Program-made: the position numbers and the translations under genes
Source: Streptomyces sp. NBC_01439
GTDB taxonomy: Bacteria > Actinomycetota > Actinomycetes > Streptomycetales > Streptomycetaceae
Assembly: GCF_036227605.1 (NCBI RefSeq)
Contig: NZ_CP109487.1
Location: forward strand, 3,794,001 to 3,858,000
Direction of reading: 5' to 3'
DNA: 64,000 nucleotides
The notes under the pieces: generated by a model
The model's database searches: none
The model's input: the letters and a program-made list of their open reading frames with translations, nothing else
Told to the model about the DNA's origin: nothing
Part shown: in pieces, positions 52,841-59,520 of the stretch
Layout: every line of letters starts with the position of its first letter
Numbering within the stretch: the stretch's first letter is position 1

Positions 52841-54052
52841 CAGATGCCGGAGGAGGCCGGGTACGCCCGGTACACCTACCGCTTGCGCGTGTCGTCCACG
52901 GCGCTCGCCGCACTGCTGGGCGAGTGGGGCCGGTGCCGGTGGATCTGGAACGAGTGCGCGGCCCGGTCGATGAAGGCCCACAAGGGGGACGAGAAGTGCG
53001 GGCCTGCCCAGTTGGACAAGATGCTGACCGAAGCCCGCAGCCGAAACGCGTGGCTGCGTGAGGGCAGCTCGGTCCCGCAGCAGCAACTCATACGCGACTT
53101 CGGGAAGTCCCGCGCCAAGGCGCTCAAAGACATCAAGGCGCGGCTGCCGATGCGGCAGCGGGCCGGGCTGCCGAAATACAAGAAGAAGTCCAAGGCCGAC
53201 CCGACACTCAACTACACCCGACGCGGCTTCCGTCTCAGGGACGGAAAGCTTCATCTCGCTGGCGACCTCAGCCTGACGGTGGTGTGGTCGCGAGAACTCC
53301 CAGCGGAACCGTCCAGCGTGCGTATCTACCGCGACAGCCTCGGCCACTGGTACGCGTCGTTTGTCGTTCCCATCGAAACTCAGCCGCTCCCGGAGACGGG
53401 CGCGGTACTGGGGATCGATTGGGGCGTGAAGGAGACCGCTACCACTACCAGTGGCATTCACGACCTTCCCCATGCCGAGCACGGCAAGAAGGCGGCCACG
53501 AGGCTCGCGCACTATCAGCGGATAATGGCCCGCAGGCAGCCTGCAAGCGGCAAGGCCGCATCGAAGGGCTACCGTCGGGCGAGGAAGCTGACGGCCAAGC
53601 TGCACAAGAAGGTCGCGCGCCAGCGGCAGGACACGGGCCGCAAGTGGGCCAAGGCCGTTGTCCGCGACCACGACCAGATCGCGGTGGAGGACTTCCGGCC
53701 GAAGTTCCTCGCCAAGACCACCATGGCGCGTAAGGCCGCCGACGCTGCGATCTCCGCGACGAAGCGCGAGCTGGTCGCCATGGCGCGCAAACATCAGCGC
53801 ATCGTGCACCTTGTCCACCCCGCGCACACCACAATGGACTGTGCGCAGTGCGGAGCGAGAACCAAGCACGCACTACCTCTCTCAGAACGTACCTACGCCT
53901 GCACCGCCTGCGGAGCCGTATCCCCCAGGGACAAGAACTCCGCACACGTGATGCTGGTCCGGGCTGGTCTCAACCCGGCTGGTGCTGATCGTGTAAGACC
54001 TGCCGGACCGCCGGTCCGCAGGCGACGTGAGCCAGGAATCCCCTCCCTTTGA
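52829..54052 (+). CDS. tnpB: TnpB RNA-guided nuclease of the IS element
   Basis: 407 residues. The RuvC active site is complete: D197 (VLGIDWGVKE), E287 (IAVEDF) and D368 (SPRDKNSAH). The zinc ribbon has C338/C341 and C358/C361. An N-terminal domain with OrfB features (RCRWIWNECAARSMKAHKGD) precedes a basic middle region (RARKLTAKLHKKVARQRQDT). The whole length is normal, so it is likely active. The C-terminus runs into the right end of the element, where the guide RNA of such systems originates. Confidence 0.92.
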   Translation: MTTPQMPEEAGYARYTYRLRVSSTALAALLGEWGRCRWIWNECAARSMKAHKGDEKCGPAQLDKMLTEARSRNAWLREGSSVPQQQLIRDFGKSRAKALKDIKARLPMRQRAGLPKYKKKSKADPTLNYTRRGFRLRDGKLHLAGDLSLTVVWSRELPAEPSSVRIYRDSLGHWYASFVVPIETQPLPETGAVLGIDWGVKETATTTSGIHDLPHAEHGKKAATRLAHYQRIMARRQPASGKAASKGYRRARKLTAKLHKKVARQRQDTGRKWAKAVVRDHDQIAVEDFRPKFLAKTTMARKAADAAISATKRELVAMARKHQRIVHLVHPAHTTMDCAQCGARTKHALPLSERTYACTACGAVSPRDKNSAHVMLVRAGLNPAGADRVRPAGPPVRRRREPGIPSL

Positions 54053-54074
54053 GGGGCGGGGAGGATTCAAAGGG
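53930..54074 (+). ncRNA. putative omega RNA (reRNA) region at the right end of the IS element
   Basis: In characterised TnpB systems the guide scaffold comes from the 3' end of tnpB plus the right end, and the guide is the flanking DNA just beyond the end. Here this region contains the hairpin at 54040-54056, and the flanking sequence from 54071 on is tadA. Position alone supports this call; the 5' end is not defined. Confidence 0.35.
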
Positions 54075-55413
54075 CGGTCCGGGTGATGTGCGGGGTGGTC
54101 AGGGGGTCCTCCGGCGCGACGCCGAAGGCCTGCGGGACGGGCTGGTTGTTCATGTAGAGGCGTTCCGCGATCCGGCGGGGCAGCGGGTAGTACTCGAAGT
54201 AGCCGTGGACGCGCCCGTCCGCGCCCATCGGCTGGGCCCCGAAGCGGCAGACCGTGGTGATGCGGAAGGGTTCGCGGCCGTGCGATTCGAGGACGGAGAT
54301 CTCGGTGATGCGGCGCGAGCCGTCGCCGAAGCGGGTGAGCTGGACGATGACGTTCACCGCGCTGTTGATCTGGTCCTGCAGGGCCTCGAAGGGGATCTCG
54401 ACCTCCGACATGGAGGCGAGGGTCTGCAGGCGCATCAGGGCGTCCGAGGAACTGTTGGCGTGGACGGTGGCCAGGGAGCCGTCGTGGCCGGTGGACATCG
54501 CCTGGAGCATGTCGAGGGTCTCGCCGCCGCGGACCTCACCGACGATGATGCGGTCGGGGCGCATGCGCAGGGAGTTGCGTACGAGGTCGCGGATGGTGAT
54601 CTGGCCCTTGCCCTCGACGTTCGCGGGGCGGGATTCGAGGCGGATGACGTGGGCCTGCTGGAGCTGGAGTTCGGCCGAGTCCTCGATGGTGATGATGCGT
54701 TCGCCCTCCGGGATCAGCCCGGAGAGGGCGTTGAGGAGGGTGGTCTTGCCGGTGCCGGTGGCTCCGGAGACGATCACGTTCATCTTCGCCCCGACCAGGC
54801 CGGAGAGCAGTATCAGCATCTGCTCGTCGAGCGAGCCGAGGGCGATCATCTCGTGCAGGGTGAAGGCGCGCGGGAAGCGGCGGATGGTGAGGGTGGCGCC
54901 GGTCAGGGAGAGCGGCGGGATGATGACGTTGACGCGCTCGCCGCTGGGGAGGCGGGCGTCGACCATCGGATTGGCCTCGTCCACGCGGCGGTTGACGGTG
55001 GAGACGATGCGCTCGATGGTCTGCATCAGCTGCTCGTGCGAGGCGAAGCGGATGGGGAGCTGTTCGACCCGGCCGGCGCGCTCCACGTAGATGTGGTCGG
55101 GGCCGTTCACCATGATCTCCGAGATCGAGGCGTCTTCGAGGAGCGGTTCGAGCACGCCGAGCCCGAGGGCTTCGTCGACGACGCGACGGATCAGTTGGGC
55201 GCGCTCGACCGTGGAGAGGACGGGGCCCTCGCGGCTGATGATGTGGCCGAGCACGCGCTCCAGGCGCGCCCGGCGCTCGGCGGGCGCCAGCGCGGACATC
55301 TCGGCGAGGTCGATCTCCTCCAGCAGCTTGGCGCGGTAGGAGGAGACGAGCCGGCCGTCCTCGCGCGGGCTGTGGCGGTCGTCGGGGGTGTTGACCCGTG
55401 AACGCAGGCTCAT
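54067..55413 (-). CDS. tadA: TadA/CpaF secretion ATPase, C-terminus truncated by the IS element
   Basis: 448 residues. The N-terminal region (LGVLEPLLEDASISEIMVNG) leads to the type II/IV secretion ATPase core: Walker A SGATGTGKTT with K223, Asp box ITIEDSAELQLQ, Walker B IIVGEVRGGETLDMLQAM, His box STGHDGSLATVHANSSSDAL. It powers pilus extension in the cytosol. The start ATG overlaps the stop of the upstream TadE gene (ATGA). The natural reading would end TEGRGVLG, overlapping tadB; the IS element replaces these eight residues with an immediate TGA. The loss is small and the enzyme may still work. Confidence 0.94.
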   Translation of the reverse strand: MSLRSRVNTPDDRHSPREDGRLVSSYRAKLLEEIDLAEMSALAPAERRARLERVLGHIISREGPVLSTVERAQLIRRVVDEALGLGVLEPLLEDASISEIMVNGPDHIYVERAGRVEQLPIRFASHEQLMQTIERIVSTVNRRVDEANPMVDARLPSGERVNVIIPPLSLTGATLTIRRFPRAFTLHEMIALGSLDEQMLILLSGLVGAKMNVIVSGATGTGKTTLLNALSGLIPEGERIITIEDSAELQLQQAHVIRLESRPANVEGKGQITIRDLVRNSLRMRPDRIIVGEVRGGETLDMLQAMSTGHDGSLATVHANSSSDALMRLQTLASMSEVEIPFEALQDQINSAVNVIVQLTRFGDGSRRITEISVLESHGREPFRITTVCRFGAQPMGADGRVHGYFEYYPLPRRIAERLYMNNQPVPQAFGVAPEDPLTTPHITRTAL

Positions 55414-55778
55414 GGTCCGGTCACCTTCGGGTCGTCGTTGGGCATGACGGCCGTGGCCACGGCGTCATTGATGCGGAGCCCCGGCACGATCGCGTTGATC
55501 CTGATGGTGACCGTTGCGGTCACCGCGTCACCGCCGGGAGGCACGGAGACGTCCGCGTCGAGCCCCTCCCGTATGGCGGCCCGTCCGGCGGCTTCCCCTC
55601 TGCCCCGATGCTGGGCTTCCACCCGTGCCGCCGTGCGCGCCGCCGTGTCCGCCTGCTCGTGGACGTACGCGACCCAGCCGAGCTGGATCCCGCAGAGGGC
55701 GACGAACAGCAGGATCGGTATGAAGCCGATGTATTCGATGGCTACTTGGCCCTGGTCGGAGCGCACACGTCGCGTCAC
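55410..55778 (-). CDS. TadE-like pseudopilin
   Basis: 122 residues from GTG 55778 (purine run GAGGGGAA upstream). It begins VTRRVRSDQGQVAIEYIGFI, where GQVAIEYIG is the prepilin-like cleavage and E+5 motif, followed by a hydrophobic helix (PILLFVALCGIQLGWVAYVH) and a short extracytoplasmic domain. It ends overlapping tadA by four bases. With the neighbouring TadE-like gene and flp it supplies minor pilins. Confidence 0.85.
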   Translation of the reverse strand: MTRRVRSDQGQVAIEYIGFIPILLFVALCGIQLGWVAYVHEQADTAARTAARVEAQHRGRGEAAGRAAIREGLDADVSVPPGGDAVTATVTIRINAIVPGLRINDAVATAVMPNDDPKVTGP

Positions 55779-55779
55779 G

Positions 55780-56148
55780 TCAGTTCCCCTCCCTCTCCAT
55801 CGCCGCGCCACCCGAGCCCTCGATGCGTCCGAAGTTGAGTCCCGGGTAGAGGACGGGGATCCGGAGCGTGACCCTCGCCTTGTAGATGTCCCCTGACCGG
55901 CCGCAGTCGGGTTCCATCTCCCATGCCTCCCCGATGTGCTTCCGCGCCGCCGCCCGGCAAGCCGCATCGTCCTTCACCGCCCCCGCCCGCGCCGCCTCGT
56001 CCGCCGCGTTGCCCGCCAGGGAGAAGGCGTAGCCGATCAGTACGCACTCCCACACCGCCGCCACGAGCAGCAGGATCAGCGGCACCGTGCCCACGAACTC
56101 GATCGCCACCTGGCCCCGGTCCCCGCGCCCCGGTCTGCGGGCGGGCAC
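55780..56148 (-). CDS. TadE-like pseudopilin
   Basis: 122 residues. It begins MPARRPGRGDRGQVAIEFVG: the GQVAIEFVG prepilin motif, then a membrane helix (TVPLILLLVAAVWECVLIGY) and AFSLAGNAADEAARAGAVKD, the TadE segment. Two Cys (DDAACRAAAR, EPDCGRSG) may pair outside the cell. It lies one base from the next TadE gene and three from the cpaE-like stop. It is a paralogue of the 55410-55778 gene. Confidence 0.85.
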   Translation of the reverse strand: MPARRPGRGDRGQVAIEFVGTVPLILLLVAAVWECVLIGYAFSLAGNAADEAARAGAVKDDAACRAAARKHIGEAWEMEPDCGRSGDIYKARVTLRIPVLYPGLNFGRIEGSGGAAMEREGN

Positions 56149-56151
56149 GTG

Positions 56152-57432
56152 TCAGCCCTCCCGGCCGCGGCGCAGGCGGGCCACCGGGCCCGTCGCGCGG
56201 ACCGCCAGGGAGGCGCCCGGGGTGGTGGGCGTCGTGGACGGGGTGGCGGTGTCGGGGGTCGACAGGAGGCCGAGTTCGCCGGCCAGGGTCCATAGGGCCG
56301 TCTTGACCGTCGAGCGGTTGTCGAGGTCCTGGACGCGGCCGGCGTCGACCACGGCCTGGAGTTCCTTGAAGGCGGCCGGGACCGGGGTGCGGGTGGCGCG
56401 GGTCTTGGTGATCTTCTCGATCAGGGCGGGCTGGATCTCGGTGTGCTTGCTCCAGCGGTTGACGACCATCGCCGTGTCCTCCGCCTTGCGGACCTGGAGC
56501 CTTTCCCACATCCGGACCATGCGCTTGGCCGCCCGGACCGCGACCACGTCCGGGGTGGTGACCAGCACCGCCACGTCCGCCATCTCCACGGCCGCCGCGT
56601 TGGCTCCGGTGACCTGGGTGCCGCAGTCGACCACGACGAGTTCGTAGCGGCTGCGCAGGGCTCCGACGATGTGCCGGGCGGCCCGGTCGTCGACCTCTTC
56701 GCCCCGCTCCCCGTCCGCCGGGGCCAGCAGCAGTGCGAGGCCCGAGGCGTCGTCGTAGACGGCGTCCTGGAGGACCCGCGGGGAGATGTCCTGGATCCCG
56801 GCGAGGTCGGCGATGGAGCGACGGAACTGCACGTCGAGGTACGAGCCGACGTCGCCCGCCTGGAGGTCCAGGTCGACCAGTGCGGTACGCCGGCCCGAGG
56901 CGGCCGCGGCCAGCGCGAACTGCACGGCGGTGAAGGTGGTGCCCACCCCGCCCTTGGCTCCGGTGACGGTGACCACCCGGCCGCCCGGGCCCGTGAACAC
57001 GTCGGCGGCGGCGCCCCCGCCCAGGTGGCGGCGTACGCCCACGGACCACTGGGCGGCGGCCTGGACGCGGGCGGCGAGTTCCTCGTAGGAGAGTGGGAGG
57101 CCGATCAGGCCGCGCGCGCCCGAGTCCATGGCGGCGGAGAAGAGCCCCGGGCCGGCGTCCGAGGAGACCAGGACGACGCCCACGGCCGGGAAGCGCAGGG
57201 CGACCTCCCGGATGAGTTCCAGGGCGGGCACCGGGCCGATCCGCTCGTGGACGAGGACGACCTCGGGGAGTTCGTCGATGGAGTCGGCGGCGAGGCGGGC
57301 GAGGGTGTCCAGGAGCGTGGTCGCGTCGGGGACGGGGGCTGCCGGCTCGGCGGCCGGGAGCTGGCTGAGCAGCGTCACGATGGCGCGGGCGGCGTCCGGG
57401 TCGCCGACCGCGGGGAGGATTCGGGTGGTCAT
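56152..57432 (-). CDS. CpaE/TadZ-like pilus localisation ATPase
   Basis: 426 residues. An N-terminal receiver-like domain (about 15-130; ELPEVVLVHERIGPVPALEL, VGVVLVSSDAGPGLFSAAMD) is joined to a ParA/MinD-type ATPase with a deviant Walker A (VTGAKGGVGTTFTAV), ALVDLDLQAGDVGSYL and VVVDCGTQVTG. TadZ proteins place the tad machine at the pole. A Thr/Pro-rich C-terminal tail is unusual. It is the third gene of the cluster in transcription order. Confidence 0.88.
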   Translation of the reverse strand: MTTRILPAVGDPDAARAIVTLLSQLPAAEPAAPVPDATTLLDTLARLAADSIDELPEVVLVHERIGPVPALELIREVALRFPAVGVVLVSSDAGPGLFSAAMDSGARGLIGLPLSYEELAARVQAAAQWSVGVRRHLGGGAAADVFTGPGGRVVTVTGAKGGVGTTFTAVQFALAAAASGRRTALVDLDLQAGDVGSYLDVQFRRSIADLAGIQDISPRVLQDAVYDDASGLALLLAPADGERGEEVDDRAARHIVGALRSRYELVVVDCGTQVTGANAAAVEMADVAVLVTTPDVVAVRAAKRMVRMWERLQVRKAEDTAMVVNRWSKHTEIQPALIEKITKTRATRTPVPAAFKELQAVVDAGRVQDLDNRSTVKTALWTLAGELGLLSTPDTATPSTTPTTPGASLAVRATGPVARLRRGREG

Positions 57433-57439
57433 CCGGGCC

Positions 57440-58141
57440 TCACCTGTCCCCGTCGAGGGTGTACGTGCGGTCGCCCGGGGCGGGCGCCGAGTCGGTGCCG
57501 GGGGCCACCAGGGCCAGGCGTACGTGCTCCGCGAAGGACTCGGCGTACGCGACGCGCTGGGTGTCCTTGGTGCTCAGGGCGAAGGTGATCGGGACGGCCT
57601 CGGCGGGGCCCTTGCGGTCGCTGTCCTTGTCCAGGGCGGTGAGCTTGCCGACGCCCAGGACCCGGGCGTTGGCGACGATGATCACCGATCGCGAGGGGTC
57701 GGTGTCCTTGGCGCCCTTGAAGGTGGCGAGGATGTTGACCTTGGCGCCGGAGGTGATCTTGCCGGCCACGCCGGTGGCGGCGTCGATCATGATGGCGATC
57801 TCCTGCTCACCGGGCTGGAGCTGCGGCCGGTCGACGAACATGTCCGCCTGGAGCAGCGAGCCCTTCTTGAGCGTGGTGAGGGCGATCTTGTCCTTGAGCG
57901 CGCCCAGGTCGGTGACGGCGGTGTCGGAGAGCCACCGTTTGGGGATCCTGACCTCCTCGAACTGCCCGGCCGCCAGCGGGCTGTACGGGGCTATGTCGCC
58001 CTTGGCCCGGTACGCGACGACCTCGGCGCCGACCTTGGAGTTGACGTCGCCGATCACCACGAGGACCCCGGCGAAGGCCCCGAGCGCGCACAGGACCGAC
58101 AGGAGCAGCAGGATGACGCCGCGGCGCTGGCGTGAGTTCAT
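57440..58141 (-). CDS. CpaB/RcpC-like pilus assembly protein (SAF domain)
   Basis: 233 residues with an N-terminal membrane segment (VILLLLSVLCALGAFAGVLV), a SAF domain (VVAYRAKGDIAPYSPLAAGQ, VRIPKRWL) and the RcpC-type C-terminal beta domain (QEIAIMIDAATGVAGKITSG, AKVNILATFKG). In Gram-negatives CpaB/RcpC acts at the outer membrane secretin; here it must act on the membrane-wall side. It is seven bases upstream of the cpaE-like gene. Confidence 0.85.
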   Translation of the reverse strand: MNSRQRRGVILLLLSVLCALGAFAGVLVVIGDVNSKVGAEVVAYRAKGDIAPYSPLAAGQFEEVRIPKRWLSDTAVTDLGALKDKIALTTLKKGSLLQADMFVDRPQLQPGEQEIAIMIDAATGVAGKITSGAKVNILATFKGAKDTDPSRSVIIVANARVLGVGKLTALDKDSDRKGPAEAVPITFALSTKDTQRVAYAESFAEHVRLALVAPGTDSAPAPGDRTYTLDGDR

Positions 58142-58189
58142 GGGCCTTACCTACCTCGCCGTTCTTCATTCATTCGTGCGTTCGAGTGA

Positions 58190-59089
58190 TCAGGGTCTGG
58201 AACGGGCGGTGCTCGCGGGCGGCGGCGGTGCGGTGAGCGGTGCCGCGCAGAAGCCGCAGCGGTCTCCGATGAGTTCGAGGCCGCACCAGCGGCACTCCTC
58301 CCGGCGGACCGAGGCGACGAGTTGGTAGAGCACGGACAGGTCCGGGATGCCGGCGGCGAACTCGACGAGTTTCGGGGTGCCCCACCAGCCGGGGGACGCG
58401 GCGGGCAGCGGGTTCTCCAGGACGCCCTGGACCTGCCAGGCGGGGGCCAGTTCGGCCGTGACCCAGTCGGAGGCGAGCTGGCCGCGGGCGAAGGTGAGGT
58501 GCGTGGCGAACTCGGGGCCGGCCGGCAGCAGCGCGCCGCGGGGGCCGTGGGCGCCCTGGGATCCGCCGCCGCCCAGTTTCGCCAGGTGCGGTTTCGGGTG
58601 GGCCATCACGGCGAACTGTGCGCTCGGCGACCAGGACCTGGCGTGTGCCCCGAGTCCGACCGGGACCCGGACCCGGTCGAGTTTGGCGACCGAGCCCAGC
58701 AGGGCGCCCGCGTAGATGTAGTGGGACAGCAGCCGGGCCGCGGAGGCGATGACCCCGGGGCTGAAGTCGCAGACGCTGAGCTGGCGCAGCTGACGTGCCA
58801 GCAGGGCCGTTCCCAGGGGCGGCAGATCGATGCCGAGGAGCGCGATCCGGTCGGTTTCCAGGATGGCGCGTACGGTGTGCAGGCGCTGGACGGTGGAGCG
58901 CGGGAGCCACGGCGGTACGAGGGCCACGAGGTGGCCGTGCCGCTCCAGCAGGGCGCCCGTCTCGGCGAGCGAGGACTCCAGGTCGAGCTGCTCGGGCGGG
59001 TGGAGTAAGGCGGCCCCGGGCGTGTGCCGGTCAGGGGCCGGAAGCACCAGATCGGCGCTGGTGACAGCGATGGCGGTCGGCACGCGCAT
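58190..59089 (-). CDS. tad-cluster protein of unknown function
   Basis: 299 residues from ATG 59089 with a GGGGGAA site upstream. It contains no membrane segment. The N-terminus (RVPTAIAVTSADLVLPAPDR) precedes an alpha/beta domain with HGHLVALVPPWLPRSTVQRL and VCDFSPGVIASAARLLSHYI. The C-terminus has a four-cysteine zinc-binding ribbon, with two CxxC motifs (CRWCGLELIG, CGFCAAPL). I do not recognise a family. Being first in the cluster, it may be a regulatory or assembly factor. Confidence 0.65.
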   Translation of the reverse strand: MRVPTAIAVTSADLVLPAPDRHTPGAALLHPPEQLDLESSLAETGALLERHGHLVALVPPWLPRSTVQRLHTVRAILETDRIALLGIDLPPLGTALLARQLRQLSVCDFSPGVIASAARLLSHYIYAGALLGSVAKLDRVRVPVGLGAHARSWSPSAQFAVMAHPKPHLAKLGGGGSQGAHGPRGALLPAGPEFATHLTFARGQLASDWVTAELAPAWQVQGVLENPLPAASPGWWGTPKLVEFAAGIPDLSVLYQLVASVRREECRWCGLELIGDRCGFCAAPLTAPPPPASTARSRP

Positions 59090-59163
59090 TCCCCCGTTCC
59101 CCCACGTACACCCCGTACGCCCGTACGTCGCGGGCACGTCACGTGCCCGACGCGCGCTCCACA

Positions 59164-59218
59164 CGGACTCGACCCGGACCTGACGCGGACCTGACGCGGA
59201 TTCGACACGGACTTCTGG
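59164..59218. repeat. five tandem 11-bp repeats upstream of the tad cluster
   Basis: The units CGGACTCGACC, CGGACCTGACG (twice), CGGATTCGACA and CGGACTTCTGG follow one another exactly every 11 bases, 75-130 bases before the first tad-cluster gene (start 59089). One unit per helical turn is the geometry of a multi-site regulator. The region 59219-59407 beyond it shows no other structure. Confidence 0.7.
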
Positions 59219-59407
59219 CGTCCACGTCCGCACCGCACGACCGCATTCGATCGACCCGCTCCCCCTTGCCCGAGCACCATATCCGCGTCACCCCTGGCAG
59301 GGCAGGGCCTTGAAGATTCCCGTGCAACCAACACGCGTCACGGGGGTCGGAAACCCGGACAACAGGGATCGCATAGCGGGCCATTTCAAGCCACATCGCG
59401 AAGACCC

Positions 59408-59436
59408 TTGACAGCGGGATTGGTCTGGACCAACTT
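59408..59436 (+). promoter_or_regulatory. chitinase promoter with DasR-type operator
   Basis: A consensus -35, TTGACA (59408-59413), is followed after 17 bases by a weak -10, CAACTT (59431-59436). A DasR-responsive-element-like palindrome, ATTGGTCTGGACCAAC (59419-59434), fills the spacer and overlaps the -10. DasR is the GntR repressor of N-acetylglucosamine and chitin genes in Streptomyces; its site is an imperfect TGGTCTAGACCA palindrome, matched here at 11 of 12 core positions. Confidence 0.82.
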
Positions 59437-59520
59437 GTCAGCCAACGCCTTGAGTCGGACCCACCCCACTCGGTCCGCCTCCGTCCACACCCCGCTTCCT
59501 CCCCCCCCACCGGAGCCCAC

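Larger units (their letters stand above)
52594..54074 (+). mobile_element. IS200/IS605-superfamily element (IS1341-type: tnpB without tnpA) inserted between tadA and tadB
   Basis: The element is 1,481 bp. Its exact ends are ambiguous by four bases, because AGGG occurs at both junctions (52590-52593 and 54071-54074). It carries tnpB on the plus strand and a divergent 50-residue Arc-like gene, but no Y1 transposase. Subterminal hairpins, the hallmark of this superfamily, are visible: CCTGCTC/GAGCAGG with a five-base loop at the left (52601-52619), and CCCCTC/GAGGGG at the right (54040-54056). Deleting it fuses the tadA and tadB sequence in frame, which defines the boundaries from the sequence itself. 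It must be mobilised in trans. Confidence 0.88.

Noticed and set aside
52562..53869. 435-residue minus-strand ORF across the IS element
   Set aside because: It is antisense to tnpB. Only its last residues (LTEGRGVLG) are meaningful, being the displaced end of TadA.
59164..59218. PHO box
   Set aside because: The 11-base period is right, but the units do not match GTTCACC on either strand.
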